Positions 1 to 10,889 of a stretch of DNA of 36,348 nucleotides are shown piece after piece. The stretch covers positions 1 to 36,348 of the forward strand of contig JANDJZ010000172.1 in NCBI GenBank assembly GCA_027943245.1, in the 5' to 3' direction. The DNA is from Acanthamoeba sp. SK_2022b (Eukaryota > Discosea > Longamoebia > Acanthamoebidae). Each line of letters begins with the position of its first letter. Positions within the stretch are counted from its first letter, which is position 1. Position numbers and translations under genes: made by a program. The notes under the pieces were generated by a model, which was not told where the DNA came from, searched no databases, and was given only the letters and a program-made list of their open reading frames with translations.

Positions 1-561
1 AAACGCGAGGCTCGCCGCAAGTCTACTGCCCCCTCTCCACCCTCGGCGTCACGAAGCACCAGGAGCAGCTCACGACTGCGGTACCCTTCCTTGGGCTAGG
101 CGCTTGGTGCACCTCACACGGGCACCCCACTGCGTGAATTGGAAAATGAATTAATGGTTTGACGTTGCTGCGCGCGCGCGAACAGGAACAAGGAAAGCAA
201 GGAGATCTTTTCCAAGATATCCGAGGACAACATCATCACGCCGCAGCGCCTAACCGACGAAGCCCGCGGAAGGAAGCGCAAGTCCCCCGAAGACGAGGCA
301 GATGAAAGCCTTATGCAAGTCTCTGATTTGCCTGCTGCTTCTGTCCCGAGTACGTAGGCGTGCGCGCGCTCAGCACTCGCAATTTGCAATCGTTGTGCCA
401 ATGGCTCAGGCTCGAGATGCTGCGTGTGCCCACCTCTGGGCGTGGCAGGCGCAAGTGGCTCTGGGTTGATCACGAACGACGTGCCCTTGGCATTGCCTGT
501 GCCTGTTTCGCTGTCCGCCACGAACGAGTCCGCTGGCGTCAAAGAGCGACGTCTCTTTTAA
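1..561 (+). CDS. 3' end of an unknown, probably nuclear, protein (5' partial)
   Basis: Only the last three exons are in the window: 1-80, 186-349 and 410-561 (stop TAA 559-561). The joins are GT-AG with matching phase: donor GTACCC at 81, acceptor AACAG at 185, donor GTACGT at 350, acceptor CTCAG at 409. The visible protein is Ser/Arg-rich at first, then has a short helical stretch (KEIFSKISEDN), then GRKRKSPEDEADES, which looks like a basic nuclear-localisation signal followed by an acidic patch. It ends in a low-complexity tail finishing ESAGVKERRLF. If intron 2 is not spliced, translation stops at TAG 355-357. An alternative acceptor at 445-446 would shorten exon 3 in the same frame. I recognise no domain. 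It converges on the minus-strand gene ending at 645, with only 83 nt between stops. Confidence 0.6.
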
Positions 562-644
562 GATTTTGTACACCAGAACAGCAATTTTCTCAGCGATACT
601 CTCCTCTTTCGCTGCCAATGCGCGCACTAGTTATCGGCGATCGC

Positions 645-3600
645 TCATTTGGCAAGTATCAGTTGGAAGTAGAGCGCGAGGGCTATGGTCAGGTTCTGGC
701 GTGGCGCGACCTCTAGCACGTGCTCGCTGAAGGAGGTTACTGGGGGACACGAGAGCGAGATTGTGAGGATGAGGCCTGTGGACGATCTAGTAACAACGAC
801 GAAGCTTCAAACTAGAGGCTACGTACTGTTCATAAAGCCGCCCTTGATGGTAAGTATGTTGGGTGGCCGTGTCTCCACCTTGCGCATGGAAGAGTTGTAG
901 AAGAGCCCGGTGAGGTTCGTGATGCCCGGCACCAGTGTACCTGGCCATTCCACATGCGTTTCTTAGCATGTGTACGCTCTCTTTCTTTGTTGCTACAGGC
1001 ACTGTCCACGTACGAATGGTATTGCTCGCGGTGCCGTGCGTGATGAACGACGTTTGGGTGAGTGAGTGCTCCGCTTCGGCCACCACCTTCCTGTACGCAC
1101 GAGCCCGTCGCACATTCAGTTCAGTGCGTAGCGTGTGACCACCTCGGTGCGCAAACAAAGCAAAGGCTGATTCGTACTGCATGTGAAGGTTCCGTAAGTG
1201 AAAAGTTGTTTTGGTCCCTCGCAGGAATGCCGCCACTCCATGATGCACGGTGTAGAGCTCCTCACGTTTCTGCAATGATGGTTCAGAGTGCACTCGAGTG
1301 AGCGAGGTCCGCCAGTCTCAGCGAGTCAAGGCGATCGCATGAAACAAGGAGATCGACATACGCCGTTGGTGTCGCGTTGGAACAGGTTGGCCTGGGGTGA
1401 AAACCGAACCACAACAGCTGAGCCGCCGGTGTACAAGAACGTCGAGCCTTACCGTACATGAATCACCGTCATCATTAATATACGTAAAACTTGGTTCTTT
1501 GTGGCTGAGCTCGATATTAGCATATAAATATTTGCAAGAGAGGGATGACAAAGAGAGGTTTGCAGCCGTACCAGTCGGGGTCTGGAACTCCTCGAGCAAA
1601 GGCAGCGCGTTGGCCAAGTGGAAGACTTCATTGTACGGTACGTTCAGGCCCTAAGGGAAGCCAGTCACAAATCAGCATGGGTACATTACGGGGGGCCGGC
1701 GTAAGGGAGTCCAAGTGCGGTTTGAGGAGAACCTTGAGCGATAGGTAGGTCAGACTCTGACAGCTGCCGACAAATGTCGTGAGAGCCGGAATGCCCATGC
1801 TGCCGCCAATCGCTGCCTACCAGCCACGCATCTAGAGTGAGCTCGATCACGGATAGATACCGGTCGAGAGAATGACAGGGGTGGAAACACCTTGGCCATT
1901 GTCCCTGGGAGGTGTGAGAGGCCAGAGTCGTCCACCGATGTACTCAGGAAGCTGAGGTCCTTCAACGCCACGCACGTTCGGCAGATAGCCGCGACCACCT
2001 GGAGGCACGAGGTGAGCATCCCAATCAATTGGGCGTGAGAAAAGCAACAGAACGAAAAGCTACGCAGTTGGCGCGGCAGGGCGAAGCAACCTCCTGGTCA
2101 ACTGCCGGTATTCGGGCCAGGTGGAGCTCGGCGAGAGCCTGCCAGCGATCGTGTTCCTCTTCAACGGCAGGGCGCGTGAAGCAGGCCATAAGGGCGTCCT
2201 TTGACAGCAGGACAGCGCCGTCGAGGATCAGAATCTGCAGCGATTGCCTGTTCACGGCATTCAACGACGGTGTCAAGATGAGGCACACGACTGGCCGCCA
2301 CCTCGCCGGGACCATGGAGAGCATACGCGTGAATAGAAGTAGACAACTGGACGAGAAGTTCGTCGCTCATCTTACTGCACCCCGCCAAATTGAGCTTGTG
2401 GAGTGGCGTCTTGTGGTCCTTGAGCCACTTTTGCGCAGACTCTCCCGTGAACAGCAGATTGTCACTGAATGTCCGCGAACGCAATCGTCAGTGGTGAACG
2501 GAACCATGCTTGCATGCTTGGCGAGGGGGGTGTGTGTGTGTGAAGGGAGGCGCAAAAGTACTTGATCGTGGCTTCAACCAGATTGGGGCAGTGGTGAAGG
2601 AGTGGGTACATAAGTGACTCATTCTTTACTAGCTTCCCCATCTCGCAAACGGTGTAAGCTGTGATTGTTTTCTGAAACGATTCCCAGTCAGTCGGCGGTT
2701 TACAGAGCAGCGCGGATTGTAGGGAACGGGATCTCTCCCAGGGTATGAGGGAGGATTGAAGGAAAGCGGTACAAGACATTCGCAGAGGTAGTGCTTCACG
2801 AGCTGGCTGTGTTCAGCGATCAACCAAATGTGGCTCAACCTCCCGGCTGCGCACGCAGTAGTAGAGTTAACCACCTGGTCTGAGGATGGGACAAGCGATA
2901 GAAAGGTTAGACGGTGTTTACCTGTGCCCTTTGCGTACCAGCCCTGACAGTTCACGGCATTCACGGCGCCTTTGATAGCTTGGATGTCTGCCTTGGCGCT
3001 TGGAGGTTTGGGAGAGGTGTCAACACTGGGCGCCAGTTTCAATGGACATGAAAGAATTTGACCCACGGGCGGGGGCGGGGAGAGGAAGCAAGAAAGAGAA
3101 CGCACTCGATCATGAGCACCCTTTCCCACAGCTGGGCAGTTTCCACGAGTAATAGCTCCTCCTGCTCCGGTTCAAGCGCTAGACAGGGCGCGGGAGTTAG
3201 TGTGTCCTGACGACAAGAAACCCGCGAGTTCCCGCGAGGCTCTGGGATTACCAGGCACGTCGAAGAGGCGGAGATATTGAAGCTCGGCCAGGTGGATCAT
3301 CGCTTCCGCCAGTTTGGGATCACAGTCCAGCGCCTTCCTGAATTCGGTCTCTGCCCAGTCTTCCTGGATCTCCGCCCGCCTGTGCCAGACGGTTTGAGCA
3401 AATGGTCGGTGTGCGAGAAACAGCGAATAAAAGGATAAAGGCGTACTGGTAGGCCTTCAGCGCCTGGTAGGTCCGCCCAAGTTGCAAATGGGCCCGTGCG
3501 TGAGTTGGCTGGGAGCAGGAAAGAAAAATCAGGCGAAGAAACAAGATAACGACTAGCAACTACTACTGCTGCTCACCTCTAGGGCAAGTGCTTCACGGTA

Positions 3601-6600
3601 CTGGGTTGTGGCTTCGTCAAACTTCAGATCCGCAAACAGCGCATCACCAAGGCCCACCTTACAGCTGTTCTTGTCGGGGCGAGAGGCATGAGCGCCGCCA
3701 TGCCGCCGCTGTTTGAGAGGAGAAAACGAACCTGGCGTGATTTGGATGAATATTGAGAGCGGTCTGAAAAGCGATCATGGCCTGGCCCAGCAGTTCTTGC
3801 TTGTTACTGCCGTGAGCGTTGTGTGCGTGCGTGCGTGCGTGCATGTGTGCATGTCGAAGCGAGGAGAGGTTCAATGCAAAAGCATCAGACAGGCAGTAGG
3901 GATCGGGTCCAACCTGGCATTGGCCTTGTCGTTGGCATGAGAAATAAGCAGATTGCCCAGGGTGACGAGGATGTCAGCATCGATGAAGGGCATCTTTCGT
4001 GCAGCCATCTGTGTCGAGACACCATGTGAGAAGTGACGAGCGTCAATTAGGTTACTCAGCACCGGGTGGGGGGACCTGGAATTTGAGGAGGCCAAGTTTC
4101 AAGAGTCGGGCTTGGTCGGTGCCCTTTTCGTCTAGGCTCTTGTAAAACATCGCGTTGGCTTCCGCAATGTCTGATTGTCATCACCTTTGAGTCAGTGAAA
4201 AGGCCTGGCCTCTCTACCCATAGGTACACCGATTTGGAGTACCGATGAGATTCATGTGCTTGACCGATGCGGGGAAAGGCAGCAAATCACACGGCAGGAA
4301 TTTGAAGTCTGGCGGACTATCCGCCCAATTGCCAGTGGTCGCATCAATTGCTTTAACCAAGTCCTGCCATGAAGTGAGATATGGCCACCTGCACTGGCTT
4401 GTGTGTGTGTGAGAGAGAGAGAGAGAGGTACGTTACCTGTCTGGCCTGCTCCGTGAAAGCAAAACAGGGAACCGTTTGCAATCGCTTGACAAATTGGTGC
4501 AGGTTAAGGCCTTGCCTCAAATCGTAGTTTCCGGCAAGCTCTGTGTCCAGCAAGCATCTCTGGAAGAGAGAGAGAGAGAGAGCGCGCGCGCGCGCGCCGT
4601 GATGAGTATGCATGATGCAAGTGACAAGAGCCGGGGTACGCGTACTGCAAACTTTTCTTGGAGTGTTTTCTTCAAATGACGCCAGAAGCCCTTGGATTTC
4701 GTGTGTCTCCCCAGAATTTTGTTCAAGTACTCAACTACCGCTACCCTATGCGGTTCCTCACCCGGGATGCCGCTCGATCTGATCGGAAAAAATGTTGAAT
4801 CATCAAAGTCCAAGGTAAGACGGGAGGAAAGTGTACCTGGTCTTCTCGCGAAGCAATTTCTCCACGTCCTTCCTCATGATGCGGGCGATCATCTATCAAA
4901 AGAGAAGAAACAGGGTGAGCTTGATTTTAGCAACCGATTGTCCGCCCCAAACGCACTTCTATGAGAATGTCGTGTTGATGCTTTTCATTCACTAGCCGCC
5001 TCAGGTAGCCGAGATGACGGACATTGATGCCAGCCTGCGTGTTTGGGTCGATCAAAAGCCGTTTGGAAGAGTGAGGGTGAGTCCCTTATTGACAATACCG
5101 AATGGATGATCTCGATGAGGTCCTCCTCAGCCCTGGATTCGTTTTTAACGAGATCATTCATCTTTGCAGCTACGGCAGGTATCACTTCCTGCTCAGTTAG
5201 ACCAGAGAACCCTGCATGTCACCAACCTGGCTCAGCCTCTGAGATAAGAGTTTGAGTTGATACCCTGATCAGCCGTCTGGTGGCCTGGGTGACGTCGGCG
5301 TTAAATTGGTCCTTGTGCAAGTCGGCCTTTGCCCAAATCGTGAACGCATCTGTGCAGAAAGTTACCCACAAGTTCAAGACAATTTGATGGCGTGTGAAAG
5401 ATGCAAACCGGGAGAGAGTGGTGTCGGATTGGACTTGACTAGCTCGGGTCGGAGCAAGTTGTACAAAATGACGCCGCGTCGGGCTCGACTGTTTTAGGCG
5501 TATATGGTTGTGAAGTCATTTTCATCAGGGTAATGTGTTGGTAGAGGTGCGCGTACTATTGAGGAGACGGCCGTTCGGGCGGGAATGTGCGGGCGAAGTC
5601 CTGATGGGATCAAAGTGTGAGAACAAGGAAAGCGCAGGGTGGCACCCTGCGTACACGTACCACAACATAGTATCGGCCATCTGTTCCTAAGTGACCCTCA
5701 ATATCAACAGGGGCGAAGAGCTTTTTGCTGGCCCCTCCGGGTAGGCCCACGTAATGGCCCTTATGTTATGCAGCAAGCTGTGAGCCGTAGGCCTGCCTCA
5801 GGCGAGCGTGCAGATCAGTCTGATTACTACCTGAAGGTGCATCTTCTGACCGGCCTTCTTCATCATTCTATTGAGCGTAAAGTCATCTGCGTGGACTGTG
5901 ACGCCAGCGTTGCAGCTGTGGCAACATAACATGCAAACCTCGCTGTTAGCGCCACAGCTGACGGATTAAAGAGATCGATTGTGGTTTTCTCCCGTACGAG
6001 CCGTATTGAATGGTGCCCGAGTTGATTGGTAAGATAGTGATGGCGATAAGCCTGAACCCAAGATAGTCGATGACTAGCACAATCAACAATCGATTATCAT
6101 CATGTGAGATACTAGTTATTTCAACTATGAACAACTCCATGGCACAAACTGGAGAGAAAGGGCACGTACGAGCCATGAGAGGCACATGAAGACCAGGGAT
6201 CTGGCAACTGTAGTAATGAGTTAGGCCTTTCAAATCATGCGACGCCGCTTTCCTGTTGTTGAGGTTGAGTCAGGACAGTTCAGGCTCACATATGAGAAGG
6301 TCCTGCGTGGAAAAGGCGAAAGCCAGCGTACATCGAAAATTCATCACCGCCGTAGATCCCGTAAAGGTCGAGCGCGAACTTGAAGAAGATTCCTTGTACG
6401 ATGTACTTCTCGCCACCGGCTTGCCCACCAACCGCCATTGGCTTGATTGTCTTCTTGAGCTCTGTTCGGGAATCGTTTCAGTCGCCAAAAGCATGTGCGG
6501 AATGGAAGCCACTCAGCGTGGAGGATACCAGGCAGGCTGAGCTCAGATATGATGATCTTGCCGTAGACCTGGCGATGAGGTAAACTTAGAAGCAAGCTGT

Positions 6601-7890
6601 GATACCTGTGACGTATGACAATGGCGCTTACCTCTGCAGCAAACACGAAGTCATGAGCGAGCTTGGCCAGGTCGTTGAATTTGGCGGCTGACGGTTCTCG
6701 GTCCAACAGCTCCTACGCTTACGTTGAGGAACGAGGAAGGGCACCAGGGTTAGCGAGAGCGACAGCAAGCGCTAGTATTTAACAGCAAACCTGAAATTCT
6801 TCGTTCCAGTTCTTGGCCGTTTGGGCACGCCTAGAAAGTGGCGAGGTGTCATCTATCTCGCTGTCATCAGAATCGCTTTCGCTTTCGCTCTCTTGCTCTT
6901 GGCATGTGCTGATCATGCGGTCACCATGATGAGTAATAAGCCGGTTGTCGCACAACGAAAAAAAGATAGTGCTAGCAAGCCACCTGGATTCTGCAGCATC
7001 TGTTGAAGCTTCGACACCTGTTGCTTCTGAGTAAACAGTGCCCTTGGCGCCATTTCCTTCGTCAAGGTAGATGGCACCTGAATACCAACGAATGTAAGTG
7101 CATTGACTTGTTTCTATATAAGTGAGTGGTAGGTAGTGGCGTACTGGCTTCCTGCTCATCACTTTCAAGTGCTTCATCAATCACATCGGTGTAGTACTCC
7201 ACCTGCCTAACACAGGGAAGTCAGACGCGCTGGCGCTCAGCAAAACACCACCTCCGAGAAAGCAGAGGAAAGCAGGCTGGTTTGGTCGTACTCTCCGCCG
7301 CGATTCAGGCCTCCCTCGTAGGGAGCCGAGTCATCGGGCATGGCCTCTACGATGCTGTAGGTATTGGCCAGTGATTCGTCAGCCGCAGCATACCGGTTAT
7401 AAGTTTCTGGTGCTTCCTCCTTCTTGTACTTCACATCTGGCAGCTCCGCGTCCTTCTCTTCCTGTTCCGTCTTGTTGCGCGTAGAGTGGATCACCGACCA
7501 CTGCAGCTTTTCTTGCTCTTTGGTGTTCATTATGGGATCTTCCGCCTGCTTTGCTGGAATCATCTTTCCAGCCTTCTCCCTGATGCGGTCGACCTTTTCC
7601 CTGACCATTTCTCGACTCGAGGCGTCCGGTGGGAGGGCAAGGGGGGTGCTTGGGGGCGTTTTCTTCGCCTTCGTCATACGCTTCTGCTTTGTCACCACCT
7701 CACCCGTTCCTCTTTCGCTATCGTCACCTTCCGCCACGAACAACTCGTGGGAGGTGTAAAGAGCAATTGGCGCCGCCGCCGGCCTGGCGCGTCTACTAGA
7801 AAAACGCGAGACCACAGAGGGCACTCCGGCTTGCCTTGTAGGTCGAGCGCTCCGCCAGCCACCACCTTGCCCTTCTTCTTTCTCGCTCAT
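645..7890 (-). CDS. CLU domain / TPR / leucine-rich-repeat protein, about 40 exons
   Basis: The ATG at 7890 opens a disordered 213-codon first exon (7252-7890); the stop is at 645-647. The estimated length is about 1,500 residues. A CLU domain runs from about residue 300 to 620: NWNEEFQ, DFVFAAE, YGKIIISE, GIFFKFALD, HDLKGL, LIDYLGFRLIA, IQYGS and EGHLGTDGRYYVVDFARTF follow in the order expected of CLU proteins. Next come VRHLGYLRRLV and MIARIMRKDVEKLLREK, and then TPR helices at about 810-1000 (AMIAFQTALNIHP, ATTQYREALAL, AETEFRKALDCDP). A weak F-box-like stretch (GRLSHIWLIAEHSQLVKHYL) follows, then RNI-type leucine-rich repeats (LHKLNLAGCSKMSDELL, LQILILDGA, LKDLSFLSTSV, LTYLSLK). CLU proteins act in mitochondrial distribution and mRNA binding; the LRR tail suggests a ubiquitin-ligase substrate receptor (inference). 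The join near 1200-1330 is unresolved, and the last exon follows a GTACGTAG donor that mimics a stop. Confidence 0.8.
4401..4428. repeat. (GT)5(GA)8 compound microsatellite
   Basis: Lies in an intron of the CLU/LRR gene. On the coding strand the CT and CA repeats follow the donor of the exon ending in FAFTEQARQ by about 10 nt. Confidence 0.7.
4566..4597. repeat. (GA)n(GC)n microsatellite at an intron acceptor
   Basis: On the coding (minus) strand of the CLU/LRR gene this reads as a GC repeat, then a CT repeat, then TTCCAG directly before an exon. The CT repeat is therefore the polypyrimidine tract of that intron. Confidence 0.7.
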
Positions 7891-7940
7891 TGCTTCAAAT
7901 TATTTGCTCGGCCCCCAATGGACCTAAATCCTAGTGAGCT

Positions 7941-7957
7941 GTCCGCAAAAAGCGGAC
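7941..7957. repeat. Perfect hairpin, 6-bp stem and A5 loop
   Basis: GTCCGC-AAAAA-GCGGAC lies in the 113-nt gap between the stop of the NT-C2 gene (8004) and the start of the CLU gene (7890), both on the minus strand. It could fold in the 3' untranslated RNA of the upstream gene or be a protein-binding site. A 6-bp stem is short enough to be chance. Confidence 0.35.
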
Positions 7958-8003
7958 CAACCAAAACTTGAAGTTAAAAACAACAGAAGAAAGAAGCGGG
8001 AAG

Positions 8004-10694
8004 TCACAATCCACCCTTCTCCTTCGAGTCCTCCTCGCCATTCGTCTCCTTTTGGCTCAGCATCTCCTCCAGTTTCAGAGCGAGTTTATTGACGTGGCGT
8101 GCACGCACGGCGTGCAGCACGACATCTGCTGGTACGAGCTCCTCGACCACCACGCCAAGCAGCCAGATTGGCGGCGTCGGACGCCACTCCCTCCGACAGA
8201 CCCACCACCGCACGCGGAACGCGTGGAGAGTTCACCACTTGGTGCGGCCGAAGTTCTCGATGGTGCGTGAGAGCGACTTGATCTCCACCTCGTACTGCTC
8301 GGCTTTGGCCCTCCACTGCGCCTCCTTGCTGGCCATCTGCTCCGACAAGGAGGTCGCCTCCTTCTCCCTGCTGCGCAGCTCCTGCTTAAGCCGCTTGATC
8401 TCGTTCTTGTCGTTAATTGCTCGCTCCACGTCCTCCAGCTTCTCCTTCTCCTTGTGTATCTGCATGTCGATACGCTGCACCTTCTCCTTCTCGACGTCCT
8501 TCTTGAGCTGCTTGACATCTCGGTCCTTGTCGCGCAGAGCTTGCTCGAGATGCTCCACTTTTTCACCAAGGGTGTTGAGCTCCTCGTCCTTCTTCTCGAG
8601 CAGTTCCCGCAGCTCGCTCACTCCTCGTCGTAGCTCCTGATTCTCGACTTCCAGCTTCCGCACTTTGTCAGCCGGGTTCACCTCGCCGTCGTCATCGCCA
8701 TCTGCTGGCGTTTTGCCCTCAGCGTCACTGTCCGGCTGATCCCGCTGGTCGTCCAGGGCGATGCCCATGTCCGACATGATGCTGGCGACATTGTTCATCC
8801 GTCGGTTCCTCTCCTTCTTCTTCTCGAGCTCGACTTTGAGCTGCAGAATGTGCCGGTCCTTGCTCTCGATGTCCTTTTTGGCTCTGTCGAGTAACGTCGC
8901 AAGATGCTTTTCCACATGCTTGAGCCGCGCGTTCTCTCTCTTAAGCTCTGCTTGTTTCGAATCGATTTCCCAACCGCCGTCGTCGCCATCGCTCTGTACA
9001 ACATGCCGCCGCCGCCGCCGCCACAGTATTAGCTCTGCTCAGCAGCCACGCCAAGGAGAGAGCAGCAACATACGTCTGTCCCCGATCCGGAGAAGTCACT
9101 TTCAGACATGTCTGTTTCAGCGGTCATATCGGTGTCGGTCTCGGAGTAGTCGGCTTCACTGTCCGTTACAAGCTCGTACTCACCCTGATTGAATCAGAGA
9201 ACCGACGAGGCGTGATGCAGCTCAAGTTAAGTTAAGCAAGAGAATGTTGTTTGCGGGGACGTACGCCAATCAGAGCGGCCATCGAGGTCAGCTGCGGACG
9301 TGAGCCGCCAGTGTCGCTTCTGGGATGAGAGACGGTGCCGGAAGGCGAGTCCACGTGCGGGGCAGCGACTTGGATGAGAGTGCCTCTGAACATGGTCACA
9401 AGAGAGTGATACACGCGCGGAGAGTCGAAGTCAATATCTCTCACTGATACACACTGGTGATCCCTCCTGAGAGCTCGTACTTGCGCACTAGCTTCTTGTC
9501 GTTCACTTTGAGCCATTCGGATTTAAATTGTACCTAACGATCAACCAGCTGATGAGACAGCGGCCTCACTAAGCGCCAATAGGAGCAGCTGAGCACTCGC
9601 GAATGGATGAACGGGAGAGGCAGCACTCAACGTACAGTAAGGATAGCCTCCTTGGACTCGCTTTTCTTGACGCCGCCCATTTTGATCTTGAACTCCTTGG
9701 AAACCTGCAGGATTGCAAAGCGCACACAGCCGTTGTGGTTATAACCAACAAACACATCGTCTAGAGCAAGTCCTTCCCACCCACATGCACGCGCACACAT
9801 ACTACACGCGTGCGTACGTTGGTGCCATCAGCAGCGTATTCGGCGAGATCGATGGTAAGCTTCCCCAGCGACGAGCTTTTGCCCTTGATTGCCACAGTGC
9901 TGTCAGCGAACCTCCAAAGCTCACGCACAGTACAACACACAGAGACGCGCACGTGTGGACGTAGAGGCAGGTACCTCTCGCTTAAGGGCAAGCAGAAGGG
10001 TCTTCTTATCGAACTGATGGCCTGCACCGTGGGCTGTTGCCTTGGCCGGCGGGGTTGCCAGTGAAGTGGTGTTGGCCGGCGAGGTGCTTGAGGGTGTGGG
10101 CAAGCCAGCGCTCGCGATGGAGGAAGAGGAGAGGTGGGCGGCCATGGTGGCCTCCAGCCAGATCGATTCGCCCCACATCACCACACCACCAGTCGATCGG
10201 ATGTGCTTGGTCTCTCCTCTATTCTGTCGCTTGCGACCGCGCTTCCACGACACGTAGATGGGTCGATCGTTGGCCGACGAGGGCAACCCGACGATTAGCT
10301 TGAGGAGAACGTTGAATCGCACCTTCACCACATCCGTGTAAGATGAGTGGCCTTTAATGCTGCTGCTGCCCGTTTTCTTTTTGCCCTTTCCGAGGAGCGA
10401 AGAGATGGAAGGAGCTCTCGTCAGGCGACGAGCACTGCTACTACTGGCTTCCTCGTCTGAAGAAGAGCTGGACGACGATTCGGAAGAGGATAGATCTGTT
10501 GAACTGTCCTCATCGGTGTCTTCATCGCTGTCCTCGCCCCCCGTCTTCTTTTTCGTCTTCTTCTTCTTCTTCGTCTTCTTTGCTTCCTTCTCCTTCTTGA
10601 GCATCTTGGCCAAGAACTCCTTATCCTTCTCCTTCTCTTTGTCCCCACCCCCAATGTTCGAACCGGCACTTCGCTTGGATCCGATGAAGCTCAT
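8004..10694 (-). CDS. NT-C2 (EEIG1/EHBP1-type) domain protein with C-terminal coiled coil
   Basis: The start is taken as the ATG at 10694 (MSFIGSKRSAG); no upstream ATG is in frame. Exon 1 carries a Lys/Glu-rich and Ser-rich linker, then the N-terminal C2 fold from about residue 130 (VKVRFNVLLKLIVGLP, PIYVSWKRG, VVMWGESIWLEA, KKTLLLALKRE). It continues across phase-0 introns (STVAIKGKSSSLGKLTIDL, EFKIKMGGVKKSESKEAIL, QFKSEWLKVN). An acidic stretch and a heptad-rich coiled coil of about 230 residues follow (KVRKLEVENQELRRGV, KVEHLEQALRDKDRDVKQL). The family links membranes or Rab proteins to the actin cytoskeleton. The coil frame stops at 8232; I prefer splicing a 49-nt intron there to reach a further coding exon ending at 8004 (DVVLHAVRARHVNKLALKLE), for about 700 residues. 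If that intron is not used, the gene ends at 8232. Confidence 0.78.
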
Positions 10695-10889
10695 CTTGGC
10701 ACCGCAGCGACCACACTGGGGCCTGGCAGGCACCACGGCTGGTGTGAACCAGCCCTCCCCAAAACTGCTGGTCGGATAAAACCTGCCACAGCCAATTTGT
10801 TCGCCTGCGGTGGTTTTGGGCGCAACAGCTCTTCGAAACGTTTACAGGAAGGTTGTGCCGTTTGTACAACGTCTGGTCCCTTTTCCTTG

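Noticed and set aside
1262..1285. A 24-nt GT-AG intron to join the LRR exons
   Set aside because: Too short for a spliceosomal intron, and the resulting frame still hits a stop codon.
10695..10736. A longer N-terminus for the NT-C2 protein with two extra CxxC-like cysteines
   Set aside because: It would need a GTG start; the first in-frame ATG is at 10694.
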